Source: Psychrobacter sp. PG1 | GTDB taxonomy: Bacteria; Pseudomonadota; Gammaproteobacteria; Pseudomonadales; Moraxellaceae | Assembly (NCBI RefSeq): GCF_014897815.1 | Contig: NZ_JABUZG010000081.1 | Location: 1 to 64,000 of the forward strand | Length of the DNA: 64,000 nt | Direction: 5' to 3' | Shown here: positions 16,595 to 29,423 of the stretch, one piece after another | How positions within the stretch are numbered: position 1 is the stretch's first letter | Layout: every line of letters begins with the position of its first letter | Notes under the pieces: model-generated | The model's database searches: none | Told to the model about the DNA's origin: nothing | Seen by the model: only the letters and a program-made list of their open reading frames with translations | Made by a program: the position numbers and the translations under genes

Positions 16595-18385
16595 TTAAGC
16601 AGTGGCAGTACTAACTGCTTGAGCAAACGCTGATAATGCGCCTTTAAGCATCGCTGATACAGTACTGCTACAAGTGCCAATGCCAGAATAAACTTCACCA
16701 TCTACATTTAGTTGGATATAAGCCGCCGCATTTGCATTAGTTTTGTTGTCATTATTGGTATCATCATCGATGCCATCACCGCTATTGTGCTGCGGATTAA
16801 TCGCATGCTCAGCGTAGTTGATGACATGGATAGATTTACCAGTGTGCTGGGCAAGGCCGTCTATAAACGATGATAATGGACCATTACCAGTGCCATCAAT
16901 ATTAATGATGTCCCCATTCATTTGTACTTGACCAGTAAAGTAGACTTCACCGCCTTTATTATTGACCGTATAATCTAATAGCTCAAAACTGCCTTGCTGT
17001 AGATACGTGTCTTCAAAGGTTTGTAAGATTTCATCATTCTGCAATTCGCGAGCAGCTGATTCAGCTTGCTTCTGTACTACGCCGCTGAAGTCAATTTGCA
17101 TCCAGCGCGGCAAATTAAAGCCATAGTTGCGCTGCAAGATATAAGCCACACCGCCTTTACCAGACTGGCTATTGATACGTACCACATCCTGATAACTACG
17201 ACCGATATGCGCCGGATCAATTGGCAAGTAAGCCACATCCCAAACGTTATCCGTCTCGTTTTGATGCTTTTCGTTATAATCGAGAGATTTTTTGATGGCA
17301 TCCTGATGTGAGCCGCTAAAGGCCGTAAAGACCAATTCGCCGACGTATGGATGACGCGGATGTAAGGGCAAATTGTTACATTCGCTGACCACTTGTACAA
17401 TTTCACTCATATTACTAAAATCAAGCTCTGGATCGATACCTTGACTAAACAAGTTCATCGCCATGACCATGATATCCATATTACCCGTACGCTCACCATT
17501 ACCCAATAGCGTACCTTCGATACGATCGGCGCCCGCTAATACCCCAAGCTCTGCTGCTGCAACCGCACAGCCACGGTCATTATGTGTATGCAAGCTGATA
17601 ATGACATGCTCGCGCCGGGCAAGATGACGGCAAAAATACTCCACTTGATCGGCAAAAACATTGGGCATAGACGCTTCAACCGTCGCTGGCAAGTTTAAAA
17701 TCACTTCCTGCCCTTGTTGTGGTTGCCATACTTCACAGACCGCATCACAGACTTCTACTGCATATTCAGTTTCTGTTTGACTAAAGCTCTCTGGTGAATA
17801 CTGGAATACCCACTCTGTTTCTGGGTATTTAGCCGCATATTCAACCAATAATTTAGCACCAGTAACAGCAATTTCTTTAATCTCAGCTTTGTCTTTACCG
17901 TAGACCTTTTCACGTTGGATACGGCAGGTTGAATTATAAACATGGACAATCGCACGCTTCGCGCCTTTCAATGACTCAAACGTACGGGCGATCAAATGCT
18001 CACGAGCCTGCACCAATACCTGCAAAGTCACATCGTCTGGGACGTGATTTTCTTCGATAAGTTTACGAGCAAAATCAAATTCAACCTGCGCCGCTGATGG
18101 AAAGCCAATTTCAATCTCTTTAAAACCAACCTCAACCAACGTTTTAAAAAAACGCATTTTTTGTTCGATCGTCATCGGATCAATCAGTGCTTGATTGCCA
18201 TCACGCAGATCCACACTTGCCCAGATTGGTGACTTTTCAATCGTTTTGCTCGGCCAAGTACGATCTGACAGCGAGGGCGCAAAAGCAAATGGACGATACT
18301 TTTTATAATCAAAAGCAGCATTTTTGGGTGTAATCTTTGCAGTCGTTGAGGCTACAGTGCGTTTGGCTTGGTCAGACATAATCAA
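16595..18385 (-). CDS. leuA: 2-isopropylmalate synthase (long, DRE-TIM type 2)
   Basis: Commits carbon to leucine by condensing acetyl-CoA with 2-oxoisovalerate. At 596 residues it is the long LeuA form. WASVDLRDGNQALIDPM is the DRE-TIM metal motif in the long-form variant; EIEIGFPSAAQVEFDF, ISLHTHNDRGCAVAAAELG and GNGERTGNMDIMVMAMN follow. A C-terminal regulatory domain (about residues 450-596, with GDIINIDGTGNGPLSSFIDGL and YSGIGTCSSTVSAMLKG) should bind leucine for feedback control. An Asp/Asn-rich loop at about 530-550 is an insert. Divergent from an Lrp-type regulator across 212 bases, which suggests local control. I saw no leucine-rich leader peptide. Confidence 0.96.
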   Translation of the reverse strand: MIMSDQAKRTVASTTAKITPKNAAFDYKKYRPFAFAPSLSDRTWPSKTIEKSPIWASVDLRDGNQALIDPMTIEQKMRFFKTLVEVGFKEIEIGFPSAAQVEFDFARKLIEENHVPDDVTLQVLVQAREHLIARTFESLKGAKRAIVHVYNSTCRIQREKVYGKDKAEIKEIAVTGAKLLVEYAAKYPETEWVFQYSPESFSQTETEYAVEVCDAVCEVWQPQQGQEVILNLPATVEASMPNVFADQVEYFCRHLARREHVIISLHTHNDRGCAVAAAELGVLAGADRIEGTLLGNGERTGNMDIMVMAMNLFSQGIDPELDFSNMSEIVQVVSECNNLPLHPRHPYVGELVFTAFSGSHQDAIKKSLDYNEKHQNETDNVWDVAYLPIDPAHIGRSYQDVVRINSQSGKGGVAYILQRNYGFNLPRWMQIDFSGVVQKQAESAARELQNDEILQTFEDTYLQQGSFELLDYTVNNKGGEVYFTGQVQMNGDIINIDGTGNGPLSSFIDGLAQHTGKSIHVINYAEHAINPQHNSGDGIDDDTNNDNKTNANAAAYIQLNVDGEVYSGIGTCSSTVSAMLKGALSAFAQAVSTATA

Positions 18386-18597
18386 TCCTTAGATGATATG
18401 GGAATTTATGTTTTTAGCTGGACGGCTGGTGATTAGATCAATGTTTATCATACGAGATAACCAATGTTTATACCATAATAATATCAGAGTTTATGCAATA
18501 GAAATCAGCTTTCTTCTATAATATATCGCGCTATTTTAGTGAAAAAATACAATTTAATCAGTATAATTAGCTGAATTCACTAATAAAGTAACAGATC

Positions 18598-19086
18598 ATG
18601 ACAAACAGTCATCTGGATAGTCCACATTTAGCCGATATTGATGAGATCGATCGACAGCTCTTGCGCGTATTGCAAACTCAGGCACGTATGAGTATCACCG
18701 AGCTTGCCGAACGCGTCAACCTGTCAGCCACGCCTTGTGCGCGCCGTATTAAACGCTTAGAAGATGCTGGTATTATCACAGGTTATCACACCAAAACGGA
18801 TGCGCAAAAACTTGGCTACCCGCTCGCCGTCTTTATTGCGATTAGTATGGATCGCCATACGGCTGAACGCTTTGAGCAATTTGAGCGTAAGATTCAGAGC
18901 TTTGATGAAGTCATTAGCTGTAGCATTGTCACGGGTCGTACGGAAGACTACCTTATAAAGGTAAGAGTACGCGATATGGCACATTATGAGGAGTTTTTAT
19001 TACACAGGCTCAATCGTATCGAAGGTGTCGCTCAAGTGCATACCAGTTTTGAGCTGCGAGAAATATTTAATCGTAGTGTGGTTTAA
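18598..19086 (+). CDS. Lrp/AsnC-family transcriptional regulator
   Basis: A 162-residue feast/famine regulator: DNA-binding HTH at about residues 15-60 (IDEIDRQLLRVLQTQARMSI then LSATPCARRIKRLEDAGII) and a RAM ligand-sensing domain (AVFIAISMDRHTAERFEQFE, DEVISCSIVTGRTEDYLIKV). These usually respond to amino acids. It is divergent from leuA, and the AT-rich gap contains the near-palindromic gtgaaaaaatacaattta / gaattcac segment, a plausible operator. Its 3' end overlaps the convergent MFS gene by four bases. Whether it is the global Lrp cannot be told. Confidence 0.93.
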   Translation: MTNSHLDSPHLADIDEIDRQLLRVLQTQARMSITELAERVNLSATPCARRIKRLEDAGIITGYHTKTDAQKLGYPLAVFIAISMDRHTAERFEQFERKIQSFDEVISCSIVTGRTEDYLIKVRVRDMAHYEEFLLHRLNRIEGVAQVHTSFELREIFNRSVV

Positions 19087-20339
19087 ATGGTAGTCGGTGG
19101 CTGTCGACGAAACAATAGCAACAGCACCAATCCAACCATCAATCCAGCGGCGGCAACGAGTAGCCCTGCATTGAAATTGTCGTCCTGCCCTGCCAATGCT
19201 ACCGTCACCAATGGCCCCAAGAATTGACCCAATGCATAAGCCAAAGTTGCCAATCCTATCAGCAAATTTGAGTAAGCAGGATTGATGTTTTTAATCAAAG
19301 TGAGCGTCATCGATACCATACCCACAAAGGTCAAACCTAAAATAGCAGCATTGCCGTACAAACCAATAGCGCCATCGAACCATATGGGCAGGCACATCCC
19401 AAATGCTTGTAATATCGTTAAGCCTATTAACGTTTTAATTTCACCAATTCGCTTGGCAAGTGCGCCCCACAGTGGATTTGATAACATCGCAAATACACCA
19501 ACGACTAGCCAAATGAGCAATCCAGCATACGTCTGCGTCGTGAGGCGCTGTGCTGCCATGACTGGCAAAAATGTTGCAGAGGTAATATAACCAAAGCCTG
19601 CCAGTACATAGCTCGCTGACAGCAAAGCAATAGCCTTACGATGACCAGCAATGGCCTCATACAAAGCGCGCTTAAAGCTCAAATAGGTTTGATGCACTGA
19701 CACGTGCTGTGTAGGATCAGTCTGCAGCGAGTCGGAACCCTGTGCTTGTCTTGGTTTTACCGCATAGAGTAGCCATAACAGAGGTAAACTTGTAAAGCCT
19801 GCTACCAACCAAATGACATTAAAATGATAGCCCAATATTAACAACCACCACGTCAGTATGGCAGAGGCACTGATGCCTACACCAATACCTGCGTAGTGTA
19901 CTGCCGACAGTACAGAGCGGCGTTCAGGACTTAAGCTTTGAATGACAAACGATGAGCTTAAAATCATCGCTACCCCGCTTGCAATACCTGCGATTAGACG
20001 AATGAGATACCATAGAGTTAATGACATATCAGGTACGACAAGTAGCATCGTTGTGACGACACTTATCATTGCCCACAGTGTCAGCGCTTGCCACGTCGAA
20101 CGCTGAGGCACAAACATGGCGATGAGGGCACCGATAAAATAACCGATGTAATTGATAGAGGCAAGCCAGCCTGCAATCGTCGTTGAAATCGACAGTTGCA
20201 CCATAATATCGGGCAAGGTGGCAGTAAAGAGGAAGCGTCCATAGCCCATGACGACTGCCATGCAGTACATACCGATACAGGCAATGGCAGCTTCATTGGT
20301 AATATGAGGAAAAGCACGGCTTTTGAGAGCAGTCATCAT
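19083..20339 (-). CDS. MFS transporter, YbfB/YjiJ family
   Basis: About 418 residues with twelve predicted membrane segments. ACIGMYCMAVVMGYGRFLFTATLPDIM, GWLASINYIGYFIGALIAM and GIASGVAMILSSSFV match the YbfB/YjiJ subgroup of the major facilitator superfamily, whose substrates are mostly unknown. The frame is open to a TTG at 20372 with AAAGGA directly against it, which is too close to work well, so I prefer the ATG at 20339 (a second ATG follows). A Gln/Asp/Thr-rich loop at about 205-230 separates the halves. Confidence 0.88.
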   Translation of the reverse strand: MMTALKSRAFPHITNEAAIACIGMYCMAVVMGYGRFLFTATLPDIMVQLSISTTIAGWLASINYIGYFIGALIAMFVPQRSTWQALTLWAMISVVTTMLLVVPDMSLTLWYLIRLIAGIASGVAMILSSSFVIQSLSPERRSVLSAVHYAGIGVGISASAILTWWLLILGYHFNVIWLVAGFTSLPLLWLLYAVKPRQAQGSDSLQTDPTQHVSVHQTYLSFKRALYEAIAGHRKAIALLSASYVLAGFGYITSATFLPVMAAQRLTTQTYAGLLIWLVVGVFAMLSNPLWGALAKRIGEIKTLIGLTILQAFGMCLPIWFDGAIGLYGNAAILGLTFVGMVSMTLTLIKNINPAYSNLLIGLATLAYALGQFLGPLVTVALAGQDDNFNAGLLVAAAGLMVGLVLLLLFRRQPPTTI

Positions 20340-20433
20340 GACAGAGCCATTTTTGCGGCAATTAGCACACAATCCTTTGTGTTAGAGCATTCAAGAGCAG
20401 CGGCAGATTAATAATCAAACATACAAGCGAAAA

Positions 20434-21795
20434 CTACGATACGTTTACTGTTGGCGGCATGGTCACATCTGTTTCTGTGTGTCCTAGCATTTGTACGCGT
20501 TGATCACTAAACATATCCATATCAGGTGCCAGCGTACGCATAAAGCGATCAAAATAGAGCATCTGCTTGGTCAATAAAGCAAAGTCACGTGGGAAATGTA
20601 TGCCATGGCGCTTACCGACTTCTACAATCTCAAGCATCATTTTATTTAACTCATCGGCTTGCTCTTTACTATTAAAAGGCACACCACTGGTAAAGGATTT
20701 GTCCTCCGCCATAATAGTCTTCATCATACGCTGCAAATCATTACCCAACGCCACTACATCGACTTTATTGCCACCATGGGTCATTTCCATATCAATCATA
20801 TGGCGCGCCATCGCTTGATAGTCACTGTCCTGCATGGCTTGCATCATACCCATGCACGCACGCCAACTCTCAGCTTTTAGCTTACCGACAATACCAAAAT
20901 CCAAGAAGCCAATACGACCATCGGTTAATAGCATCAAATTGCCCGCATGCAGGTCAGCATGGAAACTGTTGCACAGCATGAGACTGGCAAACCACGTATT
21001 CAAGGTATCCGCCATGACTTGCGCAGGATCAGCACAATACTGACGCATGAGCGACTCATCGACCATAGAGACGCCGTACAAGCGGCTCATGGTTAGTACA
21101 CGTTTGGTCGTCAGCTCTTCATATACTTTGGGTGCTACCACGCGCGTATTGCCTGATACGGCTAAGAACTGCTGAAAATCGCGGATGTTTTGTGCCTCAG
21201 CGATAAAGTCAGTCTCGGCAAGCATACGCAGGCGAATCTCATCGATAATCGGCGCAATACTGGCAAACTTCATCGACGGCATCAGAATCTCAAGTAACTT
21301 AGTCACCCCATGCAATACGCCCAAATCGGTCCGCATAATGGTCTCGACGTCAGGCTTTTGTACCTTTAATACGACTTCATCGCCATTATGCAACCGTGCC
21401 GCATGCACTTGCGCAATAGAGGCTGACGCTAGTGGCTTTGAGTCGATATGGGCGAACTTATCAGCGAGCGTCATACCATCAACCGCTAACTCTTCTTTCA
21501 ATACCTGCTCGATATAAGCATAGGACAATGGCGTGGTTTGATCCAAACAGCTCTGAAAAGCTTTTACATATTCGCGTGGAAACAGTGACGGCGTACTGGC
21601 GATAAACTGACCAATCTTGATATAAGTCGTGCCCAACTGCTCAAACGTTTCTTTTAATAATGTGGCATCAGGCTTTTCACCTTTTGCCACTCTCAGCGCA
21701 GATAAACCTGCCACGCTGGCTGTTTGGCGAACACGGTTCATGACATTGAAGGTATGCTTTAATAAATGCGGACGATGAATTTTCATAAAAAACAA
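20434..21795 (-). CDS. ABC1/AarF/UbiB-family atypical kinase-like protein
   Basis: 453 residues of the UbiB-like atypical kinase/ATPase family. The defining KxGQ motif is in TTYIKIGQFIASTPSLFP; the Ala-rich loop is SKPLASASIAQVHAARLHNG; the lysine is in VVLKVQKPDVE; the catalytic region is SFHADLHAGNLMLLTDGRIGFLDFGIVG. UbiB-type members support ubiquinone synthesis and lipid handling, but this protein lacks the C-terminal membrane pair of E. coli UbiB (546 residues), so it is a shorter paralogue and I give no symbol. It lies 77 bases after the moeB-like gene in the same direction. Confidence 0.9.
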   Translation of the reverse strand: MFFMKIHRPHLLKHTFNVMNRVRQTASVAGLSALRVAKGEKPDATLLKETFEQLGTTYIKIGQFIASTPSLFPREYVKAFQSCLDQTTPLSYAYIEQVLKEELAVDGMTLADKFAHIDSKPLASASIAQVHAARLHNGDEVVLKVQKPDVETIMRTDLGVLHGVTKLLEILMPSMKFASIAPIIDEIRLRMLAETDFIAEAQNIRDFQQFLAVSGNTRVVAPKVYEELTTKRVLTMSRLYGVSMVDESLMRQYCADPAQVMADTLNTWFASLMLCNSFHADLHAGNLMLLTDGRIGFLDFGIVGKLKAESWRACMGMMQAMQDSDYQAMARHMIDMEMTHGGNKVDVVALGNDLQRMMKTIMAEDKSFTSGVPFNSKEQADELNKMMLEIVEVGKRHGIHFPRDFALLTKQMLYFDRFMRTLAPDMDMFSDQRVQMLGHTETDVTMPPTVNVS

Positions 21796-21872
21796 CTATG
21801 GCCATAAGAAAGGTTTTTGAGAATAGGCGATTATAAATAATGACAAGTTACACAGCTACTAATGAACAATCA

Positions 21873-22709
21873 CTAATGACTACTACAGACAGGACACTGC
21901 GCATCTTGGCGATAGCCCATCAGCCGTTGCTGCATCTGGCTACCATCCCATATTAATAGTTTATTTGTCAGTGGATTTTTGGTTAATCCCAAATACTGCA
22001 AGGCAGCATTCGCTTGCAAATTACCCATGATAGCAGTGGTACTCGCTAGCACACCTGAGTTAGCACACGTACGCTCATCAGCCGCTGCATCAAGTACTAC
22101 CGAACCAAACACGCAGTGATAACAACCAGTGTTTAGTTGCGGCTCAAACAGCGCCAACTGACCTTGCATCGCAATTGCTGAGGCAGATAATAGCGGGATT
22201 TTATAGCGCACGCTAATACGATTGATGACATCACGCGTCGCAAAATTGTCAGTGCAATCTAAAAGCAAGTCAGGCTTGCCTGTCGCCATATCGAGCAATT
22301 CATAAGCATTGTCTTCGCTTAATCTTGCCACTGTACCGCGAGCGGTAATTAAAGGATTAATACGCTCTAACATTTGCGCAGCTGTTAGCGCCTTAGGTTT
22401 ACCGATATCCTCAGGTAAAAACAGCGTTTGGCGCTGCAAGTTGCTGGCTTCAATGACGTCATCATCTATCAGATGAATTTGCCCAAGTCCTGCACGCACC
22501 AGCGTCTCAGAAGCAGGACAACCAAGCCCGCCTGCCCCTATCATGACCACACGAGCTGACTTTAAGCGTAATTGAGCGTCAATATCCCAACCGTCTAATA
22601 ATATTTGCCTTGCATAACGCAGCAGCTCTTCATCCAACAACTGCCCTTCATCTGATGTGTGCGCCATATTTATTACCAATAACCTATTATTAAAGAAGTC
22701 TACTAACAA
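21873..22709 (-). CDS. MoeB/ThiF/HesA-family adenylyltransferase
   Basis: An E1-like enzyme that adenylates the C-terminal glycine of a small sulfur carrier such as MoaD or ThiS. GAGGLGCPASETLVRAG is the nucleotide-binding loop (about residues 58-74 of the long frame); DDDVIEASNLQRQTLF and LLDCTDNFATRDVIN follow. The two zinc CxxC-type pairs are YHCVF...ERTC and CPVC at the end. No adenylate-domain rhodanese is fused. The long frame overlaps prmC by seven bases; an internal ATG at 22667 (MAHTSDEGQ) better matches the family N-terminus. MoeB and ThiF cannot be separated here. Confidence 0.88.
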   Translation of the reverse strand: MLVDFFNNRLLVINMAHTSDEGQLLDEELLRYARQILLDGWDIDAQLRLKSARVVMIGAGGLGCPASETLVRAGLGQIHLIDDDVIEASNLQRQTLFLPEDIGKPKALTAAQMLERINPLITARGTVARLSEDNAYELLDMATGKPDLLLDCTDNFATRDVINRISVRYKIPLLSASAIAMQGQLALFEPQLNTGCYHCVFGSVVLDAAADERTCANSGVLASTTAIMGNLQANAALQYLGLTKNPLTNKLLIWDGSQMQQRLMGYRQDAQCPVCSSH

Positions 22710-23614
22710 AAATCTGATGACTTAATTTGACCTAGCGTAACACGATCATTACCACCATAATCTTGTACGGTACGCACAGATTCAAAGTCACTATCTACAA
22801 ACAACTTGCGAACGGCATCACCTTGGTCAAAACCATGTTCGATAGCCAGTAGCCCACCGACACGCAAGTATTTCGGTGCCTGTCCTACGATATGCTCTAT
22901 ATCGGCAAGCCCATGATTGGGGGCACTTAAGGCACTAATAGGTTCGGCTACAAGGCGTGCTAAATGCTCATCTTCCTCATCGATATAAGGAGGGTTGGAT
23001 ACAATCACATCAAATAATAGCTCGTCATGACTGGGCAGCTCGTCATACCAACTGCTTTGTATAAACTCAATATCAGCAACATCATTGATAGCTGCATTGT
23101 GCTGAGCAACCTTGAGCGCTGCTGGCGACATATCCACCGCAACGACTTGCCAGCTTTCTGCCTCACTGTCTGAACGCTGCGTATTTAACTCGTGAGCGAG
23201 ACTAATCGCAATACAGCCTGAACCTGTCCCTAAATCCAGTAACCGTTTTGGGCTGCTGACACTGTTTGGCTGAGATTTTATCCAAGTTAATACTTGCTCA
23301 ATCAGTATCTCAGTATCAGGTCGCGGAATTAAAGTGTGCTCATTGACAGTAAATATCAGCGACCAGAACTCTTGCTGACCCGTCAAATACGCAAGTGGCA
23401 TTCCTTGCTGCATCTTCGTTACACCTGCATTGAATTGCTCAAATTCGCTGTCTGTTAGCTGATAACCTTCATCTGTCATCAACGCTATCGCAGGCTTATC
23501 AACGACATACAACAGCCAGTCCGTTAGCCAAAATGACGGTAGCTTGCTGTTCTCAGCCTCATTCATCCATTGCTGGATGTGCTGCTTTATCTGACGAATA
23601 TTTGATGCGGTCAT
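22703..23614 (-). CDS. prmC: Peptide chain release factor N5-glutamine methyltransferase
   Basis: Methylates the glutamine of the GGQ motif in release factors RF1 and RF2. A SAM-binding Rossmann domain has LLDLGTGSGCIAISLA (about 126-140) and the catalytic SNPPY (206-210), preceded by the PrmC helical N-terminus and FTVNEHTLIPRPDTE. Normal family size at 303 residues. It overlaps ampG by four bases upstream and the moeB-like gene downstream, so the three are likely cotranscribed. prfA is not adjacent, unlike in E. coli. Confidence 0.95.
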   Translation of the reverse strand: MTASNIRQIKQHIQQWMNEAENSKLPSFWLTDWLLYVVDKPAIALMTDEGYQLTDSEFEQFNAGVTKMQQGMPLAYLTGQQEFWSLIFTVNEHTLIPRPDTEILIEQVLTWIKSQPNSVSSPKRLLDLGTGSGCIAISLAHELNTQRSDSEAESWQVVAVDMSPAALKVAQHNAAINDVADIEFIQSSWYDELPSHDELLFDVIVSNPPYIDEEDEHLARLVAEPISALSAPNHGLADIEHIVGQAPKYLRVGGLLAIEHGFDQGDAVRKLFVDSDFESVRTVQDYGGNDRVTLGQIKSSDFC

Positions 23615-25593
23615 ATATAGTTCTTAAAAATAACGTACATAGCGAATAATAAGATAAAAACCAGATACAACCACCGCTCTGAAACACGTGGCCGCTCTTT
23701 GGTATCACTTAAGTTTGGATTAGACTTGGATAACTTATCCCCCATACCATTACTACTGTTTCCATCACTGTTGTCATCATCACCATAAATGTCGTCGTTG
23801 TCACCAATGACGATATGCTTATCGACATAGTAAATCAGCGCTAGAATCGGAATACCAATCGCAAAGGTAAAAATGAAGAAAAATGGATAGCCCATATTAT
23901 CGACGATAGCGCCTGAATATCCGCCCATTACTTTAGGAATCAACGTCATGAGTGATGAGAAAATAGCGTACTGTACTGCCGTAAAACGAATGGAGGTCAA
24001 CGCTGATAAAAAAGCAATAAATACCGCACTGGCCAGCCCTGCTGCTAAGTTATCAAATATGACCGCAACATACATAAACGGCAAACTGCCTGGGTTGTAA
24101 GTTAGTAGCACAAATAGCAAGTTAGTAGCACACGCAAGAATTGCGCCGATCATCATGGCATGCATCATACGGAAACGCTGTGCCAATAGCCCACCTAAAA
24201 ACCCACCCGCAATCGCCATAATCACGCCGACGAGTTTCACTGCATTGGCGATATCTGTTTTACTAAAGCCCATATCCTGATAAAAGACGTTGGAGATCAC
24301 GCCTGCCACAATGTCTGAAATACGATACAGGCCAATGAGTGCCAGTAATAAAAATGCCTTTTTACCATAGCGTCTAAAGAAATCTAAAATTGGCTCAACC
24401 CAAGTGGACATTGCCACTTCTTTTTTGACCAAACCTACTTGTACGAGTGCATAACCTGCAGCCATCGCCACACCCAAGCTTATCAGCAGATGTAATGTTT
24501 CTACAAAGAAGCTAGAAAACGCGCCTTCAAACTCTGGCAGTACTGGTCCCATCAATATATAAGCAGCGATAAATGCGATCACTGAAAACACAAACAATGC
24601 TACTAATCTCACGTAGTCTTCGCGAGTTTCCGCAACCAATGGCGCTTTATTGATAATTTTTGGTTGATTGATAATGAAGTACAACAGCAGTAAAGGAGCA
24701 CAAGCGACCAGCGCCAAAAAGTAAAACTTAATCGCTGGCATGACCATTAACGGTATCATCGCCAATGTGCTATCGAACACTGTATTAATCAAAATATTGA
24801 TCAGATAAATAATGCCAAAAATCAGACCTGGGATAAGTAGTAAAGCAGAATAAATAAGAAATACTTTTAAATTGCCCTTTTGCTTTTTACTTTGCAACGT
24901 TTCAGCCGTTGGCTCATAGCTGGCAAACGTGGTTAATACTCCTAAGGTCATGACACCTGCCATAATGTAGTAAGTATTTCGCCATGCCTCATAACTATAA
25001 AAAGTCTCATTCGAGCCAAAAAAATCTGCCAAATATAACGCGCCTGCCCCCGCAACGATCATGCCGATACGATAACCCGACACATAAATAGAGGATAGAA
25101 TAGATTGCATCGATGGCGGCGCAAGCTCGATGCGGTAAGCATCAATCACGATATCTTGGGTGGCAGAAGAAAAGCCAAGCAAAACCGCAGCGCCTGCCAT
25201 GTAGACTAAAACGTCTTCACTAACTGGATTAACATTTGCCATCAAAAAGATAGCCAATATGATAAGCATCTGTGATACCACCATCCAACTGCGACGACGA
25301 CCCAACCATTTGGTCAAAAATGGCACAGGAAGCGCATCTATTAATGGCGCCCAAATAAACTTAAACGAATAACCCAGTGCCGCCCAACTAAACATGGTCA
25401 CAACACTACGATCAATGCCTGCCTCTCTAAGCCAAAGTGATAAACTTGAAAAAATAAGCAGTATAGGAATACCCGCTGAAAAGCCCAAAAACAACATGAT
25501 AATGACACGAGGGTCTAAATAAGCCTTTGCAGCCTCTCCCCATGATTTTTTGACAGCTGGTTGATTGGGTGGCACAGATTTGACAGCAGACAT
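23611..25593 (-). CDS. ampG: AmpG-family muropeptide permease (long form)
   Basis: Imports GlcNAc-anhydro-muropeptides across the inner membrane for peptidoglycan recycling. Signatures: YLDPRVIIMLFLGFSAGIP, SLWLREAGIDRSVVTMF, SWAALGYSFKFIWAPLIDAL and SATQDIVIDAYRIELAPP. At 660 residues it is well above E. coli AmpG (491); the extra length is a central block of hydrophobic segments (about 240-380) and an acidic Asp/Asn tail (GDNDDIYGDDDNSDGNSS) before a last membrane helix (WLYLVFILLFAMYVIF). Fused extra helices are known in some AmpG lineages. It heads the ampG-prmC-moeB-like run. Confidence 0.92.
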   Translation of the reverse strand: MSAVKSVPPNQPAVKKSWGEAAKAYLDPRVIIMLFLGFSAGIPILLIFSSLSLWLREAGIDRSVVTMFSWAALGYSFKFIWAPLIDALPVPFLTKWLGRRRSWMVVSQMLIILAIFLMANVNPVSEDVLVYMAGAAVLLGFSSATQDIVIDAYRIELAPPSMQSILSSIYVSGYRIGMIVAGAGALYLADFFGSNETFYSYEAWRNTYYIMAGVMTLGVLTTFASYEPTAETLQSKKQKGNLKVFLIYSALLLIPGLIFGIIYLINILINTVFDSTLAMIPLMVMPAIKFYFLALVACAPLLLLYFIINQPKIINKAPLVAETREDYVRLVALFVFSVIAFIAAYILMGPVLPEFEGAFSSFFVETLHLLISLGVAMAAGYALVQVGLVKKEVAMSTWVEPILDFFRRYGKKAFLLLALIGLYRISDIVAGVISNVFYQDMGFSKTDIANAVKLVGVIMAIAGGFLGGLLAQRFRMMHAMMIGAILACATNLLFVLLTYNPGSLPFMYVAVIFDNLAAGLASAVFIAFLSALTSIRFTAVQYAIFSSLMTLIPKVMGGYSGAIVDNMGYPFFFIFTFAIGIPILALIYYVDKHIVIGDNDDIYGDDDNSDGNSSNGMGDKLSKSNPNLSDTKERPRVSERWLYLVFILLFAMYVIFKNYI

Positions 25594-28516
<2,923 letters not shown>

Positions 28517-28558
28517 AGGCAGCCGCAAATCGTATCATTATTGAAGTTGTAAGCTAAG

Positions 28559-28587
28559 ACAGTCATCGGAAGATGGCTGTTTTTTTA
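28559..28587 (+). terminator. katG terminator
   Basis: acagtcatc pairs with gatggctgt (one G-U pair) over a GGAA tetraloop, followed by seven T. Confidence 0.85.
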
Positions 28588-28656
28588 TGTTTGTATCACA
28601 TCTAATTCAAAGTAAATATTATAATGAATACGCCCTATTTATTAGAGAATTAAATT

Positions 28657-29241
28657 ATGAATATAGCCTTATTTGACTTTGACGGCACCATAACGAACAC
28701 AGACACCTTTACCAAATTTATATTATTCGCAGCAAATAAAAGAAAAATTAATGTAGGTAAAATCATTTTATTACCAACTATCGTTAAATATAAGCTAGGT
28801 AGATTACACGGTAGCGAGATTCGAAAAAAAGTTTATAACTTCGCTTTTAAAGGGACAAATGAGGGACAGCTTAGAATAAAAGGTGAAGCATTTTCTGAGC
28901 TGATGATACCTAATTATATAAGAGCTAATGCTTTCGAAAAAATAAAATGGCATCAACAAAGAGGAGACATCGTCGTTATCGTCTCTGCATCTTTGGATTT
29001 ATATCTCAATCCATGGTGTATAAAATATGGACTAGACTTGATATGTACTAAGGTAGATGTCGTTGATGGTATATTGACGGGTAACTATCTGAATGATGAC
29101 TGTAGCGGAATAACGAAAAAGCAGTTGGTTGAACAAAAATATAATCTAAGTAATTTTGACACTATATATGCTTATGGAGACACATTAGAAGATGAAGAGT
29201 TGCTGAGTCTAGCAGATGAAAGATTCTATCAGTACTTCTGA
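28657..29241 (+). CDS. HAD-IB family phosphatase
   Basis: A 194-residue HAD hydrolase of the phosphoserine-phosphatase-like IB subfamily. Motif I is FDFDGTITNTDTF (nucleophile Asp7); motif II is VVIVSASLDLYL; a conserved lysine is in GITKKQLVEQK; motif III is YAYGDTLEDEELL. The helical cap spans about residues 20-85. Members dephosphorylate small phosphomonoesters, often in lipid or serine metabolism; no substrate can be given. The gene is visibly more AT-rich than its neighbours (many ATA, AAA and TTA codons), which suggests later acquisition. Confidence 0.88.
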   Translation: MNIALFDFDGTITNTDTFTKFILFAANKRKINVGKIILLPTIVKYKLGRLHGSEIRKKVYNFAFKGTNEGQLRIKGEAFSELMIPNYIRANAFEKIKWHQQRGDIVVIVSASLDLYLNPWCIKYGLDLICTKVDVVDGILTGNYLNDDCSGITKKQLVEQKYNLSNFDTIYAYGDTLEDEELLSLADERFYQYF

Positions 29242-29423
29242 GTACTCAAAAACAATTTCAATGTATACTTTTAATCACATATTCCAAATACGTATAAATA
29301 GATAACCATTAAGTATATACAAGAATAAACACTTTGTTTTACACTACTTGCTTACTGCATATTGGTACATTTTCACTTTTGTATACAGACAGGGTTTGTA
29401 TATTTATACAATAGGATTTAGTT

